Source: Rhododendron vialii (Eukaryota > Streptophyta > Magnoliopsida > Ericales > Ericaceae). Taken from it: a stretch of 64,000 nucleotides of DNA. The stretch covers positions 43,166,501 through 43,230,500 of the forward strand of contig NC_080557.1 in assembly GCF_030253575.1 (NCBI RefSeq), in the 5' to 3' direction. This document shows, in pieces, positions 21,354 through 34,300 of the stretch. The notes below the pieces were generated by a model. It saw nothing but the letters and a program-made list of their open reading frames with translations. It ran no database searches and had not been told where the DNA came from. The position numbers and the translations under genes are program-made. How positions within the stretch are numbered: position 1 is the first letter of the stretch; every line of letters begins with the position of its first letter.

Positions 21354-22985
21354 TGATCACTTTTTAAATCTCGTCAACGTCCTCATGCACATCCAAATTA
21401 ATTTTAGAAGGCAGTTATTTTTGAAGAAAACCCTGCAACATTGAATCAAAACTCCTTTTTCTTAACCAGTGTCGGATCAAATTTCCCCCAAGAAAAAGAA
21501 GGTAGAAAAAGGAAAGAGGAGCGCATTTTAAAACCCAGTTCTCGGTCCCTAGCCAGGCAAAAAGGCCGCAACGCTCCGATGCGTTGTGCAGTCAAAAGTC
21601 GTGGTTTCCACCACAGAGCCGCTACAGTCTTTATGGCCCACATGTTTTATATATGGCATATATAAATTATGGGTTTTAATAGAATTTTTCATATTTTTAT
21701 GCTTAAAATTTTATTTTATTGGTCAAATGGAGAAGCTTTTGCCTAAATAGACTTTACTTTGATGAGAAGTAAATATCAGTGTCCACTATGGAAGATTGGA
21801 TCTTTCTCTGCCTATAAAAAATGTCTAGGGTTCCATAAATATGCGATATATACGAAACAGTTAGAAAGAAAGGTAAGAGAGAGAGAGAATTTCACATAAG
21901 GCTTAATGTTATTGTAAGATACTATAGTTGTTTTAATTAATCATTGGATCGCTCAAGTTTCGCATTATTGGATCCACGTATGTCGTTCTTGATTATTTAA
22001 CTTCCACTTAATGTTTTTATTGTGATAATCATGATAGTTCTGGATCCTAATTTATTGGGGTCATTAATTATCTGACACCATTAAAAGAATTTACAGTTCA
22101 TGCATACTAATTTTGAACCCGTTTCGGATGCCTTAAAAATAATTTGAGCTGCTCATAATTGTTTCTTTCGGGTGGCTAGGATTTTGAAACAAAATTAGAT
22201 ATTTCGTAAATACTTTTACCGATATCCGATTGAGTTAATCTTTTACACAAACCCTAAATAAACATTTTAAACAAAATGAGCGGCTTGGATTATTTGTGAG
22301 GGACCTTAGATGGGTCTACAATTTGTATGCATGTGCTGTATGTACTCATCATATCCTTTTCGTTTACGTTGCCCAGCCTTTTCGGGAAAAAAAAAGAAAA
22401 GAATTTGCGGCATAACCAATAAAGTAGGTTCAATATTTCATTTTGAAACACCTCAAATTTGGTTCAAAAAAACTCCTCAAATTATTTTTCTAAAACTCCA
22501 AGAATAAAAAGTAAATTTATATTAATGAATCCGCATGTATTATTAAAAATAATTTTACACATAAAACTAAAAATACCAATTAAACAACTTCAAAGTTCAA
22601 ACATAAAATTAAGACGACATTAAAAACAAAAAAGTTGACTCTTTTTTTTTAATATTATATACACGAGATTAGTAAGTGTCAATAGGTCAGTCCATGAGAG
22701 ATTTTAAAGACTATTCATAGCATCAAACGCCCACGACAACGGCATCTGAACCCTGATCTTTCATATGTTGATGAAGAATACCCGGAGATGCCAAGTCGGC
22801 TAGAATTCATGGGCAAATAGTTGGAGTTTGCACGGTGAGAACAGTAAATTTCAGTACGCGCTGATCAAAAAACAAAAAAAAAAACGTATAGTACGCGGTA
22901 AAACGAGGTCATCAGTTGGTGGATCCCAAACGCGCCTTTCTGAGCCGATGTGACCCACCCCTTCTCCCTCCTCCTCTCTCACCCG
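21354..22985. other. Gene-free upstream region of the DUF3527 gene
   Basis: No gene or clear repeat seen. The composition becomes CT-rich from about 22,960 at the presumed promoter of the downstream gene. Confidence 0.45.
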
Positions 22986-22998
22986 TCCGATCTAATAA

Positions 22999-23003
22999 AC
23001 GAT

Positions 23004-23044
<41 letters not shown>

Positions 23045-23310
23045 AAGCTCTCGCTCTCTGTTTGACAGTGTTTGAGACGACACCTGAGCTCGATTCAACC
23101 GACCTTCTCTCTCTCTCTCTCTCGCGTCTGTGGATACGAGAAGATCTCTTGTTATATCTTATTTCTGGATATCCTACGACCTCTCTATCACCCCTTCTCA
23201 TCTCTCTCCGGTTACTAATCTATTGGGCCACCGACACTTTGTTCTCTCCTCTGGACAATGAATGGGTTCCTAATAATTTGTGCATTTGTCAAGATTGTTT
23301 CCCGCCGTAG
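22999..23310 (+). promoter_or_regulatory. CT-rich leader and first untranslated exon of the DUF3527 gene
   Basis: A CT microsatellite (about 23,007-23,041) and a second one (about 23,107-23,122) lie in a pyrimidine-rich leader typical of plant 5' UTRs. A consensus donor (CCGTAG then GTACGC) follows at 23310/23311, and a good acceptor (TTCTGCAG) ends at 25,895. I infer an untranslated first exon and a leader intron of about 2,585 bp. The transcription start is not fixed. Confidence 0.5.
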
Positions 23311-25895
23311 GTACGCTCTGTTCTTTGTCCAAATAGTTCCTTGTCGAAGTCAACATGTGGATTTGGTTCGGTTCAGTTTTCTCTTCTTTTGTTTTTTTTT
23401 TTTTTGAGGTTCAGTTAAATTGTTTGTTTCTTGGGGAATTCTTGGGACAGTTAAAATTATTCTTTTTTTGTGTTCCTCTTTTGTTTTTCTGTTATGGGTT
23501 TACCGTTATTGAGGTTTTGGACTACTGTTCATTCTGTTCTGGTAGTGAATCTTGATTCTAAAAGCAAAAATCCTGGGTTAATCAACTTTCAAAAGGTAAA
23601 AAAAAAAAAAAAGGTTCTTGGGAGCCCGTGAGGTAGTTCAGTTGGTTGGTTGATTTGCTTTTCACATGATTACATAATTGATAAGAGTTTGATTCTTAAT
23701 GTCAAGCCACAACAAAGTATTTTTTTTGTGAATCCCTAGTCTTGGCGTGAACGACTAGTCTTTGACTAAACTGGTGGAGATTAGTCAAGGTGCGCATTAT
23801 TTGGCCCAGACACACCGACCGTTGAATAAAAAAGAAAGGTTCTTTGGAAGAAGATTGGACATTCTTAGTGTTTTTTGTGTTCTCCTTTGAATTATTTTTA
23901 TGGGTTTATGAGATTTTTGGGTTACTGTTTTGGTAGTGAATCTTGATTCTGAAATCAAACGTCTTGGGAATATCTACTTTGAAAAGGTAAAAAAGGTTCT
24001 TTGGTAAAAGCTTTCATAAGCACAACTAAAGTGCTTTCAAAAGCAAAAGGCTTTTGGGTTCATGTGACTTCCGGCTTGAATCAACACTCTGGCTTACCAT
24101 TTGTGTTCTCATAAAATATGAAGGAAAACAAAAAGAGTCGAAAAGAAACCTGCTTTTAAGACAGTAAAAGTATGGGGGGGAAAGGGCATGAAAGCTAGAA
24201 TATTTTCTTGTCTATGTTCTTTTTTTCTTTTTCCCAGGAGCCAAACGGTGGGTTTTTAAAATATGGAATCATGATTTTCTCTGCTTTTTTACCAGCTGGG
24301 ACCTTATCTTTTCCATCACTTGCAGCTTTGATAAGGACTGGCTATTTTAGCCTCGTATCCCTGCTAAATTCCAATTTGTAAGGACCACTCGATTTTCGAT
24401 TGGTTGGTTTGTTCGTGTTTTCTTTCTCCTTGCACAGAGTGTCATCTGTTGCCATCATTGAACTGCTAAATTTTGAACCATTTGGCACTACTTGATATCA
24501 TAGCAACTTGTTGGAGATTTCTCTGTTTGCTTGATTGTGAGGGGTCGAACGTCAGCAATTTGTCACTATTAAAATTGGAAAAGGGGAGAACTTAATTCAG
24601 ATAAGGAAAACGGTGAAGCATAAGTTGTGAGTTGTGACCCCAACCATTGCTTGGTGCCCTTTGAATCCGGGTGTTAGTGTGGTCCCTCCGGATTCATCGT
24701 CTTTTTCCCTTATTTGTAGGTAGAGAAAAATGGTGTACTTTCCGAATCTTCAAGAATATCTTTGCTTTGAGGATTTTGGGGAGATTTAATTTTCCCAAAC
24801 TTTTCTGCTTTTTTCTTTGGGAGTGGAGGGGGATAAGCGGGGTTGAAATTAGTTTAAGAGGACAAACTAGAGGAGGGTATATTCATGGTGAAGAGAAGGG
24901 GGAAAAGTCAGAACAGATGTTCCGCCATTGCCAAGTGTTAATTGAAGAAGATAACTAATGTTAATCATATCTTATAATTTCCAAGCTGCGTGAGATTATC
25001 CGAATCTTGTCACCTGCTGGTAAGAATGATTAGCTTGTAATTGTTCAGTAGCTTGAACATGTCTTTTCTTTTCTAAAGTTGTTGCTTGGGAGAATTGTGT
25101 GCTTCTTGTGTTGTCTTCTCATTCTGGCATAAATTTGGTTGCCGTAAATACCGCAAATCTGGCATAATTGTGCAGAAAAGCTCAAAAAGACCCAGTGCTT
25201 TATCTAAGCTACTTGGATCCCGAGTTAGAGAAACCATCCAACATCTCTGCCATTTGGAGAGAGAATCTCATTTACGATGCCCATTGAATGAGCTCTTTGA
25301 ACTCCATACTTGGTGATTGGAAATATTTGTCTTTCCTAGAGTACTTTTCCAATTTGCTCTCTCTGTGGGCATCTCTCTCTTTAAGTACTATTTGTTTATT
25401 ATGAATGAGGGGTTGGGGTTGATTTGTGAACTTCAACGATTACATTTAACTTAGGGTACACTGGTTCGCAGCCAACCCTGTTCGAATCAGATTGATTCAC
25501 TAGATGAGTCATTTTCTTGTTTTTTTCTTTTCTATGTTCCAATACATCATAAAATCCTAAAAATCAGATCTGTGTTTTGAATTACTGAGGTTATCACAAT
25601 GGGCTTGGGCCACTTGGCTGTATATGATCAAACACTGTCGTAGCAATGCAGTTCATTTCAAATCCAGGAATACGAATGTAATTCTGACTTTTGAATTGTT
25701 TCCTTTCTGCCTCTGTTATTCCACTAAGAAGTCTGAGTGATGTTGGTTCCTCTTAAATCCAGTTCAGTGATATGCTTTTACCTCTGCATTTCCCCCATGT
25801 TGTTGTCAACTTGCATGTGGTACTTCAGTTTTCTTGTAGTGTAGTATGATTTTTCTGACTGTTGTAACAATGTTCTCTTTTGCTTTGTTCTGCAG
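23311..25895 (+). other. Leader intron of the DUF3527 gene
   Basis: Non-coding by inspection: short open frames at 23,355, 24,671 and 25,086 have no domain features. It contains one Au-type SINE (23,622-23,835). Long leader introns often raise expression of plant genes; this is inference. Confidence 0.5.
23622..23835 (+). mobile_element. Au-type SINE with target-site duplication
   Basis: The 5' part has a tRNA-like A box (GTAGTTCAGTTGG) and a B-box-like GAGTTTGATTC. The 3' part GATTAGTCAAGGTGCGC and TTGGCCCAGACAC matches the conserved Au SINE tail, ending in an A-rich stretch. Direct repeats AAGGTTCTTGG (23611-23621) and AAGGTTCTTTGG (23836-23847) flank it. A better-preserved relative lies at 60,017. 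Confidence 0.8.
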
Positions 25896-26093
25896 AGGAC
25901 TATCAGGTGTGAACATATCCGTCTGCCGTTGTTGCAAACTTCCGCAGGACTGAGAAGCTGATAAATTACAGCGTATTCGAGTAAAGATATAGCACCATCT
26001 GAAATAGGACTAGAGTCCTTGCCACCTTTCCATTCTTATGGACAATGATTTATAGTTTGGAAAACCTCCCAAGTTCAGAAAGTCATAAGAAGG

Positions 26094-28919
26094 ATGGATA
26101 GCTCGATGTCATCCCGAGCTAGCCAAAGTACAAAATTGCAAGACAAGCTGAAATTCAAAGAAATAAAGAACGTAGAGCGTATCCCATCAGCATCGTTGGC
26201 GAAACACCCAAAGCAGAAGGAGGAGCTTGTTAAATTCATGTCAAATGTGCCAAACTATTTGGAGAAAGGAGAAAACCTCAAGGAGAAAGCTTTAAACGTT
26301 GGAGTCCTTGACTTTCGCCGTTTAGAAAAGTGGCAGTCTCATCATAAGGCAATATCTCAGCAAAGTAGCAGGTATTCGCCCTCCACCAGCAATTCCTCAT
26401 TTTTCTCGACAGATGACTCATCAACCCATTCTAGCAGAGCCCACAGCAGCTCTCCTGCTCGGAAAAGGACGCATGGGCCATCGCTACGATCCCATTTGAA
26501 TTCATCACCAAAAGAAGCTTATTCTCAGGGTGCCAAAACTGCCATTAAAGAAAATGTTGGAAAGTTTGAAGATCTCAAAGCATCATCGAGCAATCCCTTG
26601 AAGGGACAACAGAATATCTTTAGAATGTACCAGTCTTTTAGCAGAAACCAACCAGGAATCAAGCTGAAAGAGTCCCAGTGGGAAGACACGGAACCAAAAA
26701 TCATTCCTAAAGTTGCGAAAGCGTCCCTGGATTCAAAAAGTTATGGGGCAGTATCACGAATGAAGGGCAAGGAAAAGATTCAAGATGGTGAATCTACTAG
26801 GGGAGTAGAGGAGCGCCAGGACCGCCTACGTGATGACCATCGCAGTTCCCATCAAAGATGCAAAACAATGGTCTTTCCAAGGGATGGTGCTGAATGTAGT
26901 CATTCAGCAGGAAAAAGCCGAAAGAGCATTTCAGAGGGATCTTTTCCTAAGGAGGTATACAATGAATATAGCTATTCTGACTTCCCCCACTCGTGCTCAC
27001 TGCCTTGTGAAAATGAAAATACCAATGACTTGCGGAGAAAACAACCGAACTCCGTAGATGCAAAGACTATGAAGTTGTCGTATGTACCATTGCAACCTGC
27101 TCCATGTTCTGTGAAAATGTCAGTCAGCCCACCCAGAGGAAAGAAAATGGGAGAGAAGTTAACCCGAATGCCTCGAAATTCAAACATCAAATCTTCCGAG
27201 GTGTCAGATCTTAAAACGGGCATACTGGAGGCTCCTAAGTCGAGAAATCCTTCTCCTACTCGCCGGTTAATCAATAGCCTGGGTCTGATTGGCCGAGTCT
27301 CCACCTCCAAAGATAGTTCAGAAAATGTTATTGCTACATGTGGATCAGATAAAACTATTTGTTCTTCTTACTTGGAAGATTCGGGTAATAGTAAATCCAC
27401 TGGCAAAAGTAGATCCCAGTCCAGCCCTTTAAGAAGGTTGTTGGATCCATTGCTGAAGCCAAAGGCATCGAACTCTCACCAATTTTTGGAGCCATCGGAG
27501 AAAGATCCATCATTGGTGGATAGGGCCTGCAAATCATCTACTGTACATCCAGTGAAAGCAAAATTAGATTTTTCTGGTTGCAAGAGTGTTGTGGTAGATG
27601 ATTCACATGGCAAAAAGAAACAAGGATCGTCAACAGTGCAAGCACTTTTGCGAATCGTCATCAAGAATGGCCTTCCGATGTTTACTTTTGCAGTTGAGAG
27701 CAGCAGTGACATTCTAGCAGCTTCAATGAGAAAGGATGAGAAATGCTGGATTTATACGTTTTTCACTGTTCATGAACTCAAGAAAAAAAATGGGTGGAGA
27801 AATCGAGGCAGCAAAGATAAAAGTCATGGTTATGTTCCAAATGCTGTTGCCCAAATGACAGTTTCTGATTCTGAGGTCCCCAACTTGGCAAGACAGAATT
27901 CTGCAGACGAGCTTCGCATTAGGGAGTTTGTTTTGTTTTCTGTGGACCTAAAACTTGAAGATCAACACACATCTGACCTCCAGACAAATGATGAGCTTGC
28001 AGCCATTGTCGTGAAGGTCCCAAAAGGGAACTCTTATGTGGAAAGTGGGTCTTTTGTTCGAAGTCAAGAGCTTCTTAGCACAACAGTTATATTACCTAGT
28101 GGTGTCCATGGGCTACCGAGCAAAGGAGAGCCTTCACCATTGATTAAAAGATGGAAATTGGGAGGGATATGTGATTGTGGAGGCTGGGATTTGGGTTGCA
28201 GATTAAGGGTGCTTGCTAACCAGACTAAACTTGGTAAGAGACCAAGTTCAGCCAAAATTCATAATGCTGCCGATAGATTTGAGCTCTTCTCTCAGGTATT
28301 GATCATGCCTTTGCACCAATCTCCATTTGTGTTCCATTTTGCTTGTGTTTGGATCGTGGACTAGTAGGTGGACTTACCAAGGGAGAGGGAAATGACCAGG
28401 AACCAAAGAAATAGATTTAGCTTCTTCATTTCATTATAAAAACCAAACCGAGCCTTGTGTCTCAATCAATTGGGGTCGGCTACATGAATCCTATTTTTCC
28501 ATTGAGCTCTATCCAGGGCTTCTTCATTTCATTATCTCCTTATCTTTTCCTTTACCGTTTTCTTTCCCTCCACAAATCCACGATCTGAGTACAGTCTTAG
28601 GGTTTCCCTAATTTTCGTTAACTAACCTACTTTCCTGCAGGGAGAAGAAGGAGACGATACGCCTGGCTTTAGCATGTCCTCGTTCAAGGATGGTATCTTT
28701 TCGGTTGAATTCAATTCGTCGCTCTCATTTCTACAAGCATTCTCCATTTGTATAGCAGTTTTGAGTTGTGGGAAACCATATGAGCTTTCAGATTTGAGCA
28801 AGCCGTTTGGAGAGAAATCTTTTGAGAATGAAGGAATAAAGGCCGCCAGCCAGGTCAAACTGGAGGTTCTTGAGAGTTATAGCTCAAATCCACCAGTTTC
28901 GCCTATCGGAAGGGTCTAG
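26094..28919 (+). CDS. DUF3527 family protein
   Basis: Plant-specific protein of unknown function. Two coding exons, 26094-28295 and 28641-28919, joined in phase 0 through GT-AG, give 826 aa. The first 510 residues are Ser/Lys/Pro-rich and probably disordered, with short conserved-looking islands such as YLEKGENLKEKALNVGVLD and RNPSPTRRLINSLG. The DUF3527 domain begins near residue 518 (LLRIVIKNGLPMFTFAV) and includes CWIYTFFTVHELKKK. It also has the hallmark RWKLGGICDCGGWDLGC at 686-702, with Cys693, Cys695 and Cys702. It ends with GFSMSSFKDGIFSVEF and SICIAVLSCGKPYEL in exon 2. No signal peptide or membrane segment is seen. The start is the first ATG of the long frame after the leader intron. 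Confidence 0.92.
28441..28520 (+). repeat. SINE-like fragment in the DUF3527 intron
   Basis: The stretch CAATTGGGGTCGGCTACATG with TTGAGCTCTATCCAGGGC nearby is a dispersed motif I know from plant retroposons with tRNA-like heads. Only a short piece is present, inside the 345-bp intron between the two coding exons. Family assignment is from memory. Confidence 0.4.
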
Positions 28920-29480
28920 ATTGCACGTGAACTGGGCACGCATTGTACAGTTTTGTATCTTCACTTGGCTAAAATTATTATCATGGGAAGCCTACAATAA
29001 AAACTTCTGATTGTTAGCGATCATCTTGTGCTGTCGTAAGTTGCAGCCAAATGGAGCATGACCTTTTAATCTCAGAAGACATGCTATAGGGGCCGTATGA
29101 TATCAGAAATAGGGAGTTTTTGCGTTCTCTTTTTTGCTTAGAAAGTGTCGATTTTACTAGTACATGGAATGAAATATATGCAGTGTATTTTGTAGCTTCG
29201 TGGTGCACGAGGCTTCATTTCAATATCACATGATTTATTCATTCAGTGTTTTCAGCTGAGGGATGCCTGGTTTATTGGCAGAGAAATGTTGTCTAGTACA
29301 TTTGGTGCAGTTTCTTATTTCTGGACTCAATTAATCACTTCTGTTGATGCCTTTTGTTGGGGAATCCACCCACATCATAAACTGATGCCTTTTGTGGTGC
29401 TGTCGTGGTTTTGTTTTTTCTGTTTATTCGGGAAATATTAATCTTGGGTTTGTCAGTCCGGTCAAATCAAGTTGGAAGGA
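28920..29480 (+). other. 3' flank of the DUF3527 gene
   Basis: Presumed 3' UTR and flank; no further gene is seen. Confidence 0.5.
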
Positions 29481-29490
29481 ATATGCTTGG

Positions 29491-29679
29491 AGAAAATTTT
29501 CAGTGCCGGGTGGGTACAGCTGATGTCGTGCCCGCTCGGCGCATCGAAGCCATCCAATTGGACGATTTGGATTAAAAACACTAGATTGTTTTTAATCCGA
29601 ATCGTCCAAAACACTTTTGGACAGTCCGAATGCGCCGAGCGGCACCACGTGGTTCCCACCCGGCACTGAAAAATTCCTC
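29491..29679. mobile_element. Mutator-type MITE with 10-bp target duplication
   Basis: A 189-bp palindromic element. The left end carries TTTTCAGTGCCGGGTGGG and the right end its inverse CCCACCCGGCACTGAAAAA. ATATGCTTGG flanks it perfectly at 29481-29490 and 29680-29689. A 10-bp duplication points to the Mutator superfamily. The inner stem pairs GGATTAAAAACA with TGTTTTTAATCC. It lies about 570 bp beyond the DUF3527 stop codon. Confidence 0.85.
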
Positions 29680-29889
29680 ATATGCTTGGCTTCTGGCAAT
29701 CTCCTTGCTGGCCATTACCATGATTTCGGGGCAAGATTATAGGACTGTGCATGTATTTATAATTGCAGACGAGGGCCCTTGATTCCTCTCATTTGCGATA
29801 TGAGCCGTTCAGAGGTTAATGCGTTTATAAACTACTTTGCAAAGAATTGGTTAATCAAACTATAATAGGACCCAGTTTTGTGACCCGAA

Positions 29890-30080
29890 GATGTTGTACG
29901 GCTGCTCTACAGCATGTAGTGCAGTTTGATCCAGCCGTCCCAATGGACTGCTCGGATTTTAATCATGAGTAATGGATGGTTTAGATCAATAAGAATTCAA
30001 ATTAAATCTAAACCGTTCGTACCAAAATGAACGGTCGGATCGGCCGTACTACAACCATTTAGTGTGGCTATGCACTATAG
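29890..30080. repeat. Probable MITE, inverted ends
   Basis: GATGTTGTACGGCTG near the left edge is partly mirrored by CGGCCGTACTACAACC near the right, with TGGTTTAGAT and ATCTAAACCG inverted about the centre. No clear target duplication was found. Confidence 0.45.
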
Positions 30081-30829
30081 GAAACCCAATCCAGTTTGGG
30101 TGTCTGATCAACTTGGTCGTTTGTTTTGTAAAGAAAAAAAATTAAATTAAATGGCTTGAATCGTTACTGAGACTTTCAAAGGAGATGGATGGTGAACTCA
30201 TAATGAATGGCTCGAATCGTTAAAAGAGATTGTCAAAAGAGATAAATGGTCCGAGTTGAGCGTTCATCTCGCTTTTGCTTGGATGATAAACACACCGGGA
30301 CCAACAAATAAATGGCTTTCTTGCTATTCACGGTCGATGCTGAATTTTGTGTTTGAGCTGTTGTTGATTCAACTTCATATTAGAAAGCAGAAACACGAAA
30401 AGTAGAGCATATTTAACAGTGAAAGATGCCCCAATATGTTTCAAGACCTAGAGTTGAACAGGATGTCTGGGCTACAAAGCAAAGTACTTCAAAACTGCAA
30501 ATACTCAGTAACATATCGACTCGACACAACCAAAATGCACAATTTCTGAGACCCTTTGAAAAAGATGGACGCCTTCCGAAACCTGCCGGAAGGAGCATAA
30601 CAAAGTCGAAAACAGTCCAATTTCCCACTATAGATAAGCCAACAATTGCACGACATTTCATCAACAACAATGGCCCAACGGGGCTACTACAACGCCTCAC
30701 TCGATACAACACAAGAATAAAGGTCATGTACTACTACTCTAGAGACTGCTATGGTGGGCACATACTTCTATAATTAAGACGGCATAAGACACAGATACGC
30801 CCACCGCGGGGCACTTATGTTTTGGGTTT

Positions 30830-31336
30830 TCAGGAAAGTACATTGAAGTGAAAGAGCCAGGAGATAACAAAGGCAAAGACCATGCAAGCAAGTAGTGTGT
30901 TCATAACGCGACGCCCGTGCCAGAAATTCCGGGTCTCGGCAACGACTGTAGGAGCTGCTGGAGCTGCGCCGGCAATTGCAGTTGCACTGTTCGCTTCGCT
31001 CGTCTGCTCTCCAACAACATTCACTGCTGTGGCTCCGCAGATCTCGCAGGTTCTGTGGATAGCATATGTGAGCGAGCAATGAGAAGTTAAACATGACTAA
31101 ATGATGGATTGAAACTTGATGCAGAGCATGAACATAGACGTTAGGTAGAAAGCTAAATTTTAAACTAAAAGACAAGAATGCACACGAAACACTAGATGCA
31201 GTGTGCTCTTACTTAGTGCCATACATTCATGCCTGAAAAATGCAGTGTGCTCTTTCTTAGTACACCATACATTCATGCCTGAAAACACAACTGAAAAAAA
31301 CAGCATCTCTGTGTGTGTGAGTGTGTGTGTGTGTGA

Positions 31337-31373
<37 letters not shown>

Positions 31374-34300
31374 GAAAACAGTTGCAAACATATAATACAT
31401 TCTAAATCCCCCGATCAAACTCATTAACTAGCCATATTAACCTCAAGGTCCTCAATACATGTTAGCCCACTGGTAGTTAAAATTCAAACCACTTGCCCAT
31501 ACTTCTTTCAAGGATGGCATATTAATACAGATTTCTAAATCAAGAGCTCGAAGAGGGAATCGTAGATTCATCGTTTTATCTTATCTCTTACATGAATTTC
31601 ACAATTAGCGTTCGCAGCAATCTAACAGCCAAACCTCTTGAATCTTTGTTTAATGCTTGAAGCAACCTCAACTTACGGTCCTAAAGAACTCCATGACTTC
31701 TACTCTTCTTAAATTAGTTACGTTCACCATTCAGGGTCAACAGACAGCTAACAGTATTGTTTTGTCACCCAAACCCTGCTCTGTCTACCAGCACCAAATC
31801 TTCTCACACTTTCCCCCTTACCCTTGGCCTTCAAGTTAGTTCTTTACCTCATAATTAGAAGCAGTTCAGAACTACCAGCAACCTAATGAGTCAAATTCCA
31901 GCACCTAAGTTGAACTTCATCCAGATTCCATCCCTTTCCATCTACAAGCCCCACAATCTTCAATCTTTTGGAACCTTAAACCTTAAAACCTCCTCCTACT
32001 GGAATCCACTAAACAAGAACTATAGCGAGTCGGAAATATTATTTGAAGTTTTAGAAAAGCGGTGCAACATGAGTCCCCATATGCAAAAGAACTCTGAGAA
32101 CATGAAAGCTATCTGCATAGGGCAGGTTGACAAAATTCACTGAAGATGTAAATTTCAGGGTTTCTCAATCAACAGTCACTTTTATGTGTTCTCTATTCCA
32201 CTCCTCTAGTTATCCCAATATGTTCACCACAAACATACAGCGCAGAGAACCCTTATAATTAACGAAATCACGTTACCAAGGCACAAATATCTCGCAGGAT
32301 ATAAAAAAACTATTCCCTCGCTAAAGAATCTACTGATTCGCCCAGCCCAATGTAATGTTATGACTAACGAATCCAATTTTATGATTTGTACAGATAGATC
32401 AAATCAATGCACCGGTAGCATGAGCTTTTACGTTAGCAAACACAAATAATCTTAGAATGTGAAAATGATGGAAATTTTATATGCGACTTCGATAGAAGTT
32501 CAGAAGATATCAACAGTAAGAAAGAAGGACCAAATACAGGTACCTAACCGTACCTTACACAGTTTGATAATGAAATTCTGTGTGCAGCTGTAAACTAAAG
32601 TTCCCTGTATGGAAATTGCTCATTTCTTGTCGCTATAGTAAATGTTTGTTAGTGCAGTCAATTCAACAGCTTGCATTGGAGCCCATCTTCCCAACAAAAG
32701 AAATGGACGTCAGGGTGCAGTTAAAAAACTTTGTAAGACAGATTTTCTCCATCCACAAATAATGGGAACATGAGGTGACCAGACATTTTGTTCTTATCCA
32801 TTACTGATATTCAACCTGACTGTACTCTTTTATTTGATACCATCTTACGATAAAATGGCAAAGCAATAAGGAAAACGACAAAAAATGACATGAAAGGAGC
32901 CGGAGCAGGGCAGATATAATGCAGTTAACAAATTGAACCCAAGCACAAAAAGGATAGCATCAACATCTTAATGAGGAAATTACAGGGATTACAAGGGAAA
33001 CTACAAAACTACGACAACATAACAGCACCCATGTAATCCCCAATTGATGGGGGTATGGACGGGAGAGAACTGGAGACAAACATAACATTTGACAATATAT
33101 GCGCAAAGGGACCACACTTAGAAAGATTTACCACAGAAATAGCAGCCCCCTATACCTCCAAACATCGAAGAACTCAAGGAACAATATGCAGTTGATCCAT
33201 AAACCGCATTCAAATGCCTTAAAGCAAAAAGGAACAAAACAGCATGCTTCAACTGAAGAGGCAAATGCCCCGTCCCCAAAGAGATCATTCCACATGAGCA
33301 TCTCTCTAGAAAAACAAGGGGTCTGATCCTAACAATCAGTCTGATCCTAACAATCAGTCTGATCTTTTCAATAACAACCCCAAGTTTAAGTCATTTTCGA
33401 AGGCAAATTCATCTACTTTAATTGGTATCTGGATCTTGAAGGTACCTTATTAACTTGACAAGAGGGAAAAAAATTAAGGAGTTCCTGTGATTCTGGCCTT
33501 TTAGATATTAGTATAAGAGGAATTACAGCTCTATATTATCCTGGGAACACAAAACCCAGAATCCAAAACGAGTTACAAATTAGAAATGATGTACTCGTAC
33601 ATAATTAGGAAGAACTGAAGTGTAAGGTATGAAACCTTGCTATACTGAAACATGTAAACATAGCTTAGGAAAGTACAAGCATCTTTGAAGCATTACAAAG
33701 AACTGATGTCCCAGTTACCTCATTCGTAACAAAACAAAGCAAAAGAGACTAAAACTTTGACTCTACTCTCTTGCATTCTGCTTGAGATTTGGTGTCTTGA
33801 AAAAGTGAGAAACCTCAAGAGTCAAAACACAAGTCCCATAACCGGAACCGCAACTCATAGAGACTGAAGTAATCCGATACAACAGAAAACACATCCTCTG
33901 GACACATTGCAAAAGAAATGTAAATAAGCAATGACAATCCTGTATTCTTTCCACTTTTTTCTGTTGCACAAACATCGGACCAAGCACAAAAACCGCTCAA
34001 ATCCTCTGTACCCAAATTTCCTTGTACCTACATTTTCGTCCATTGGATCACGCGACTATTTCGGGATAAGAGGATTCTTACTTGATCCAATGGCTGAAAA
34101 TGCACCGGAACGGGGTCACAAGGAAATTAGGCTACATAGGATTTGAACTTGCCAAAAAATGGCACATTTTTTTTAGTTTTCATATTGCAGAAACAGAAAA
34201 CAAGAACATAGAAGCAGCAAGGTCCCAAGAAAGTTCTGAGAAGAGATCACAGAATTCGTCTTGTGCACTTCAGATGGAAAAAGTAGCCAATAGTAAATTA

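Noticed and set aside
24671-25316. Open frames within the DUF3527 leader intron
   Set aside because: Short and featureless, with no splice link to the main frame.
30413-30773. Overlapping frames of about 110 codons on both strands beyond the RING-CH stop
   Set aside because: They lie in the presumed 3' UTR of the RING-CH gene and show no domain.
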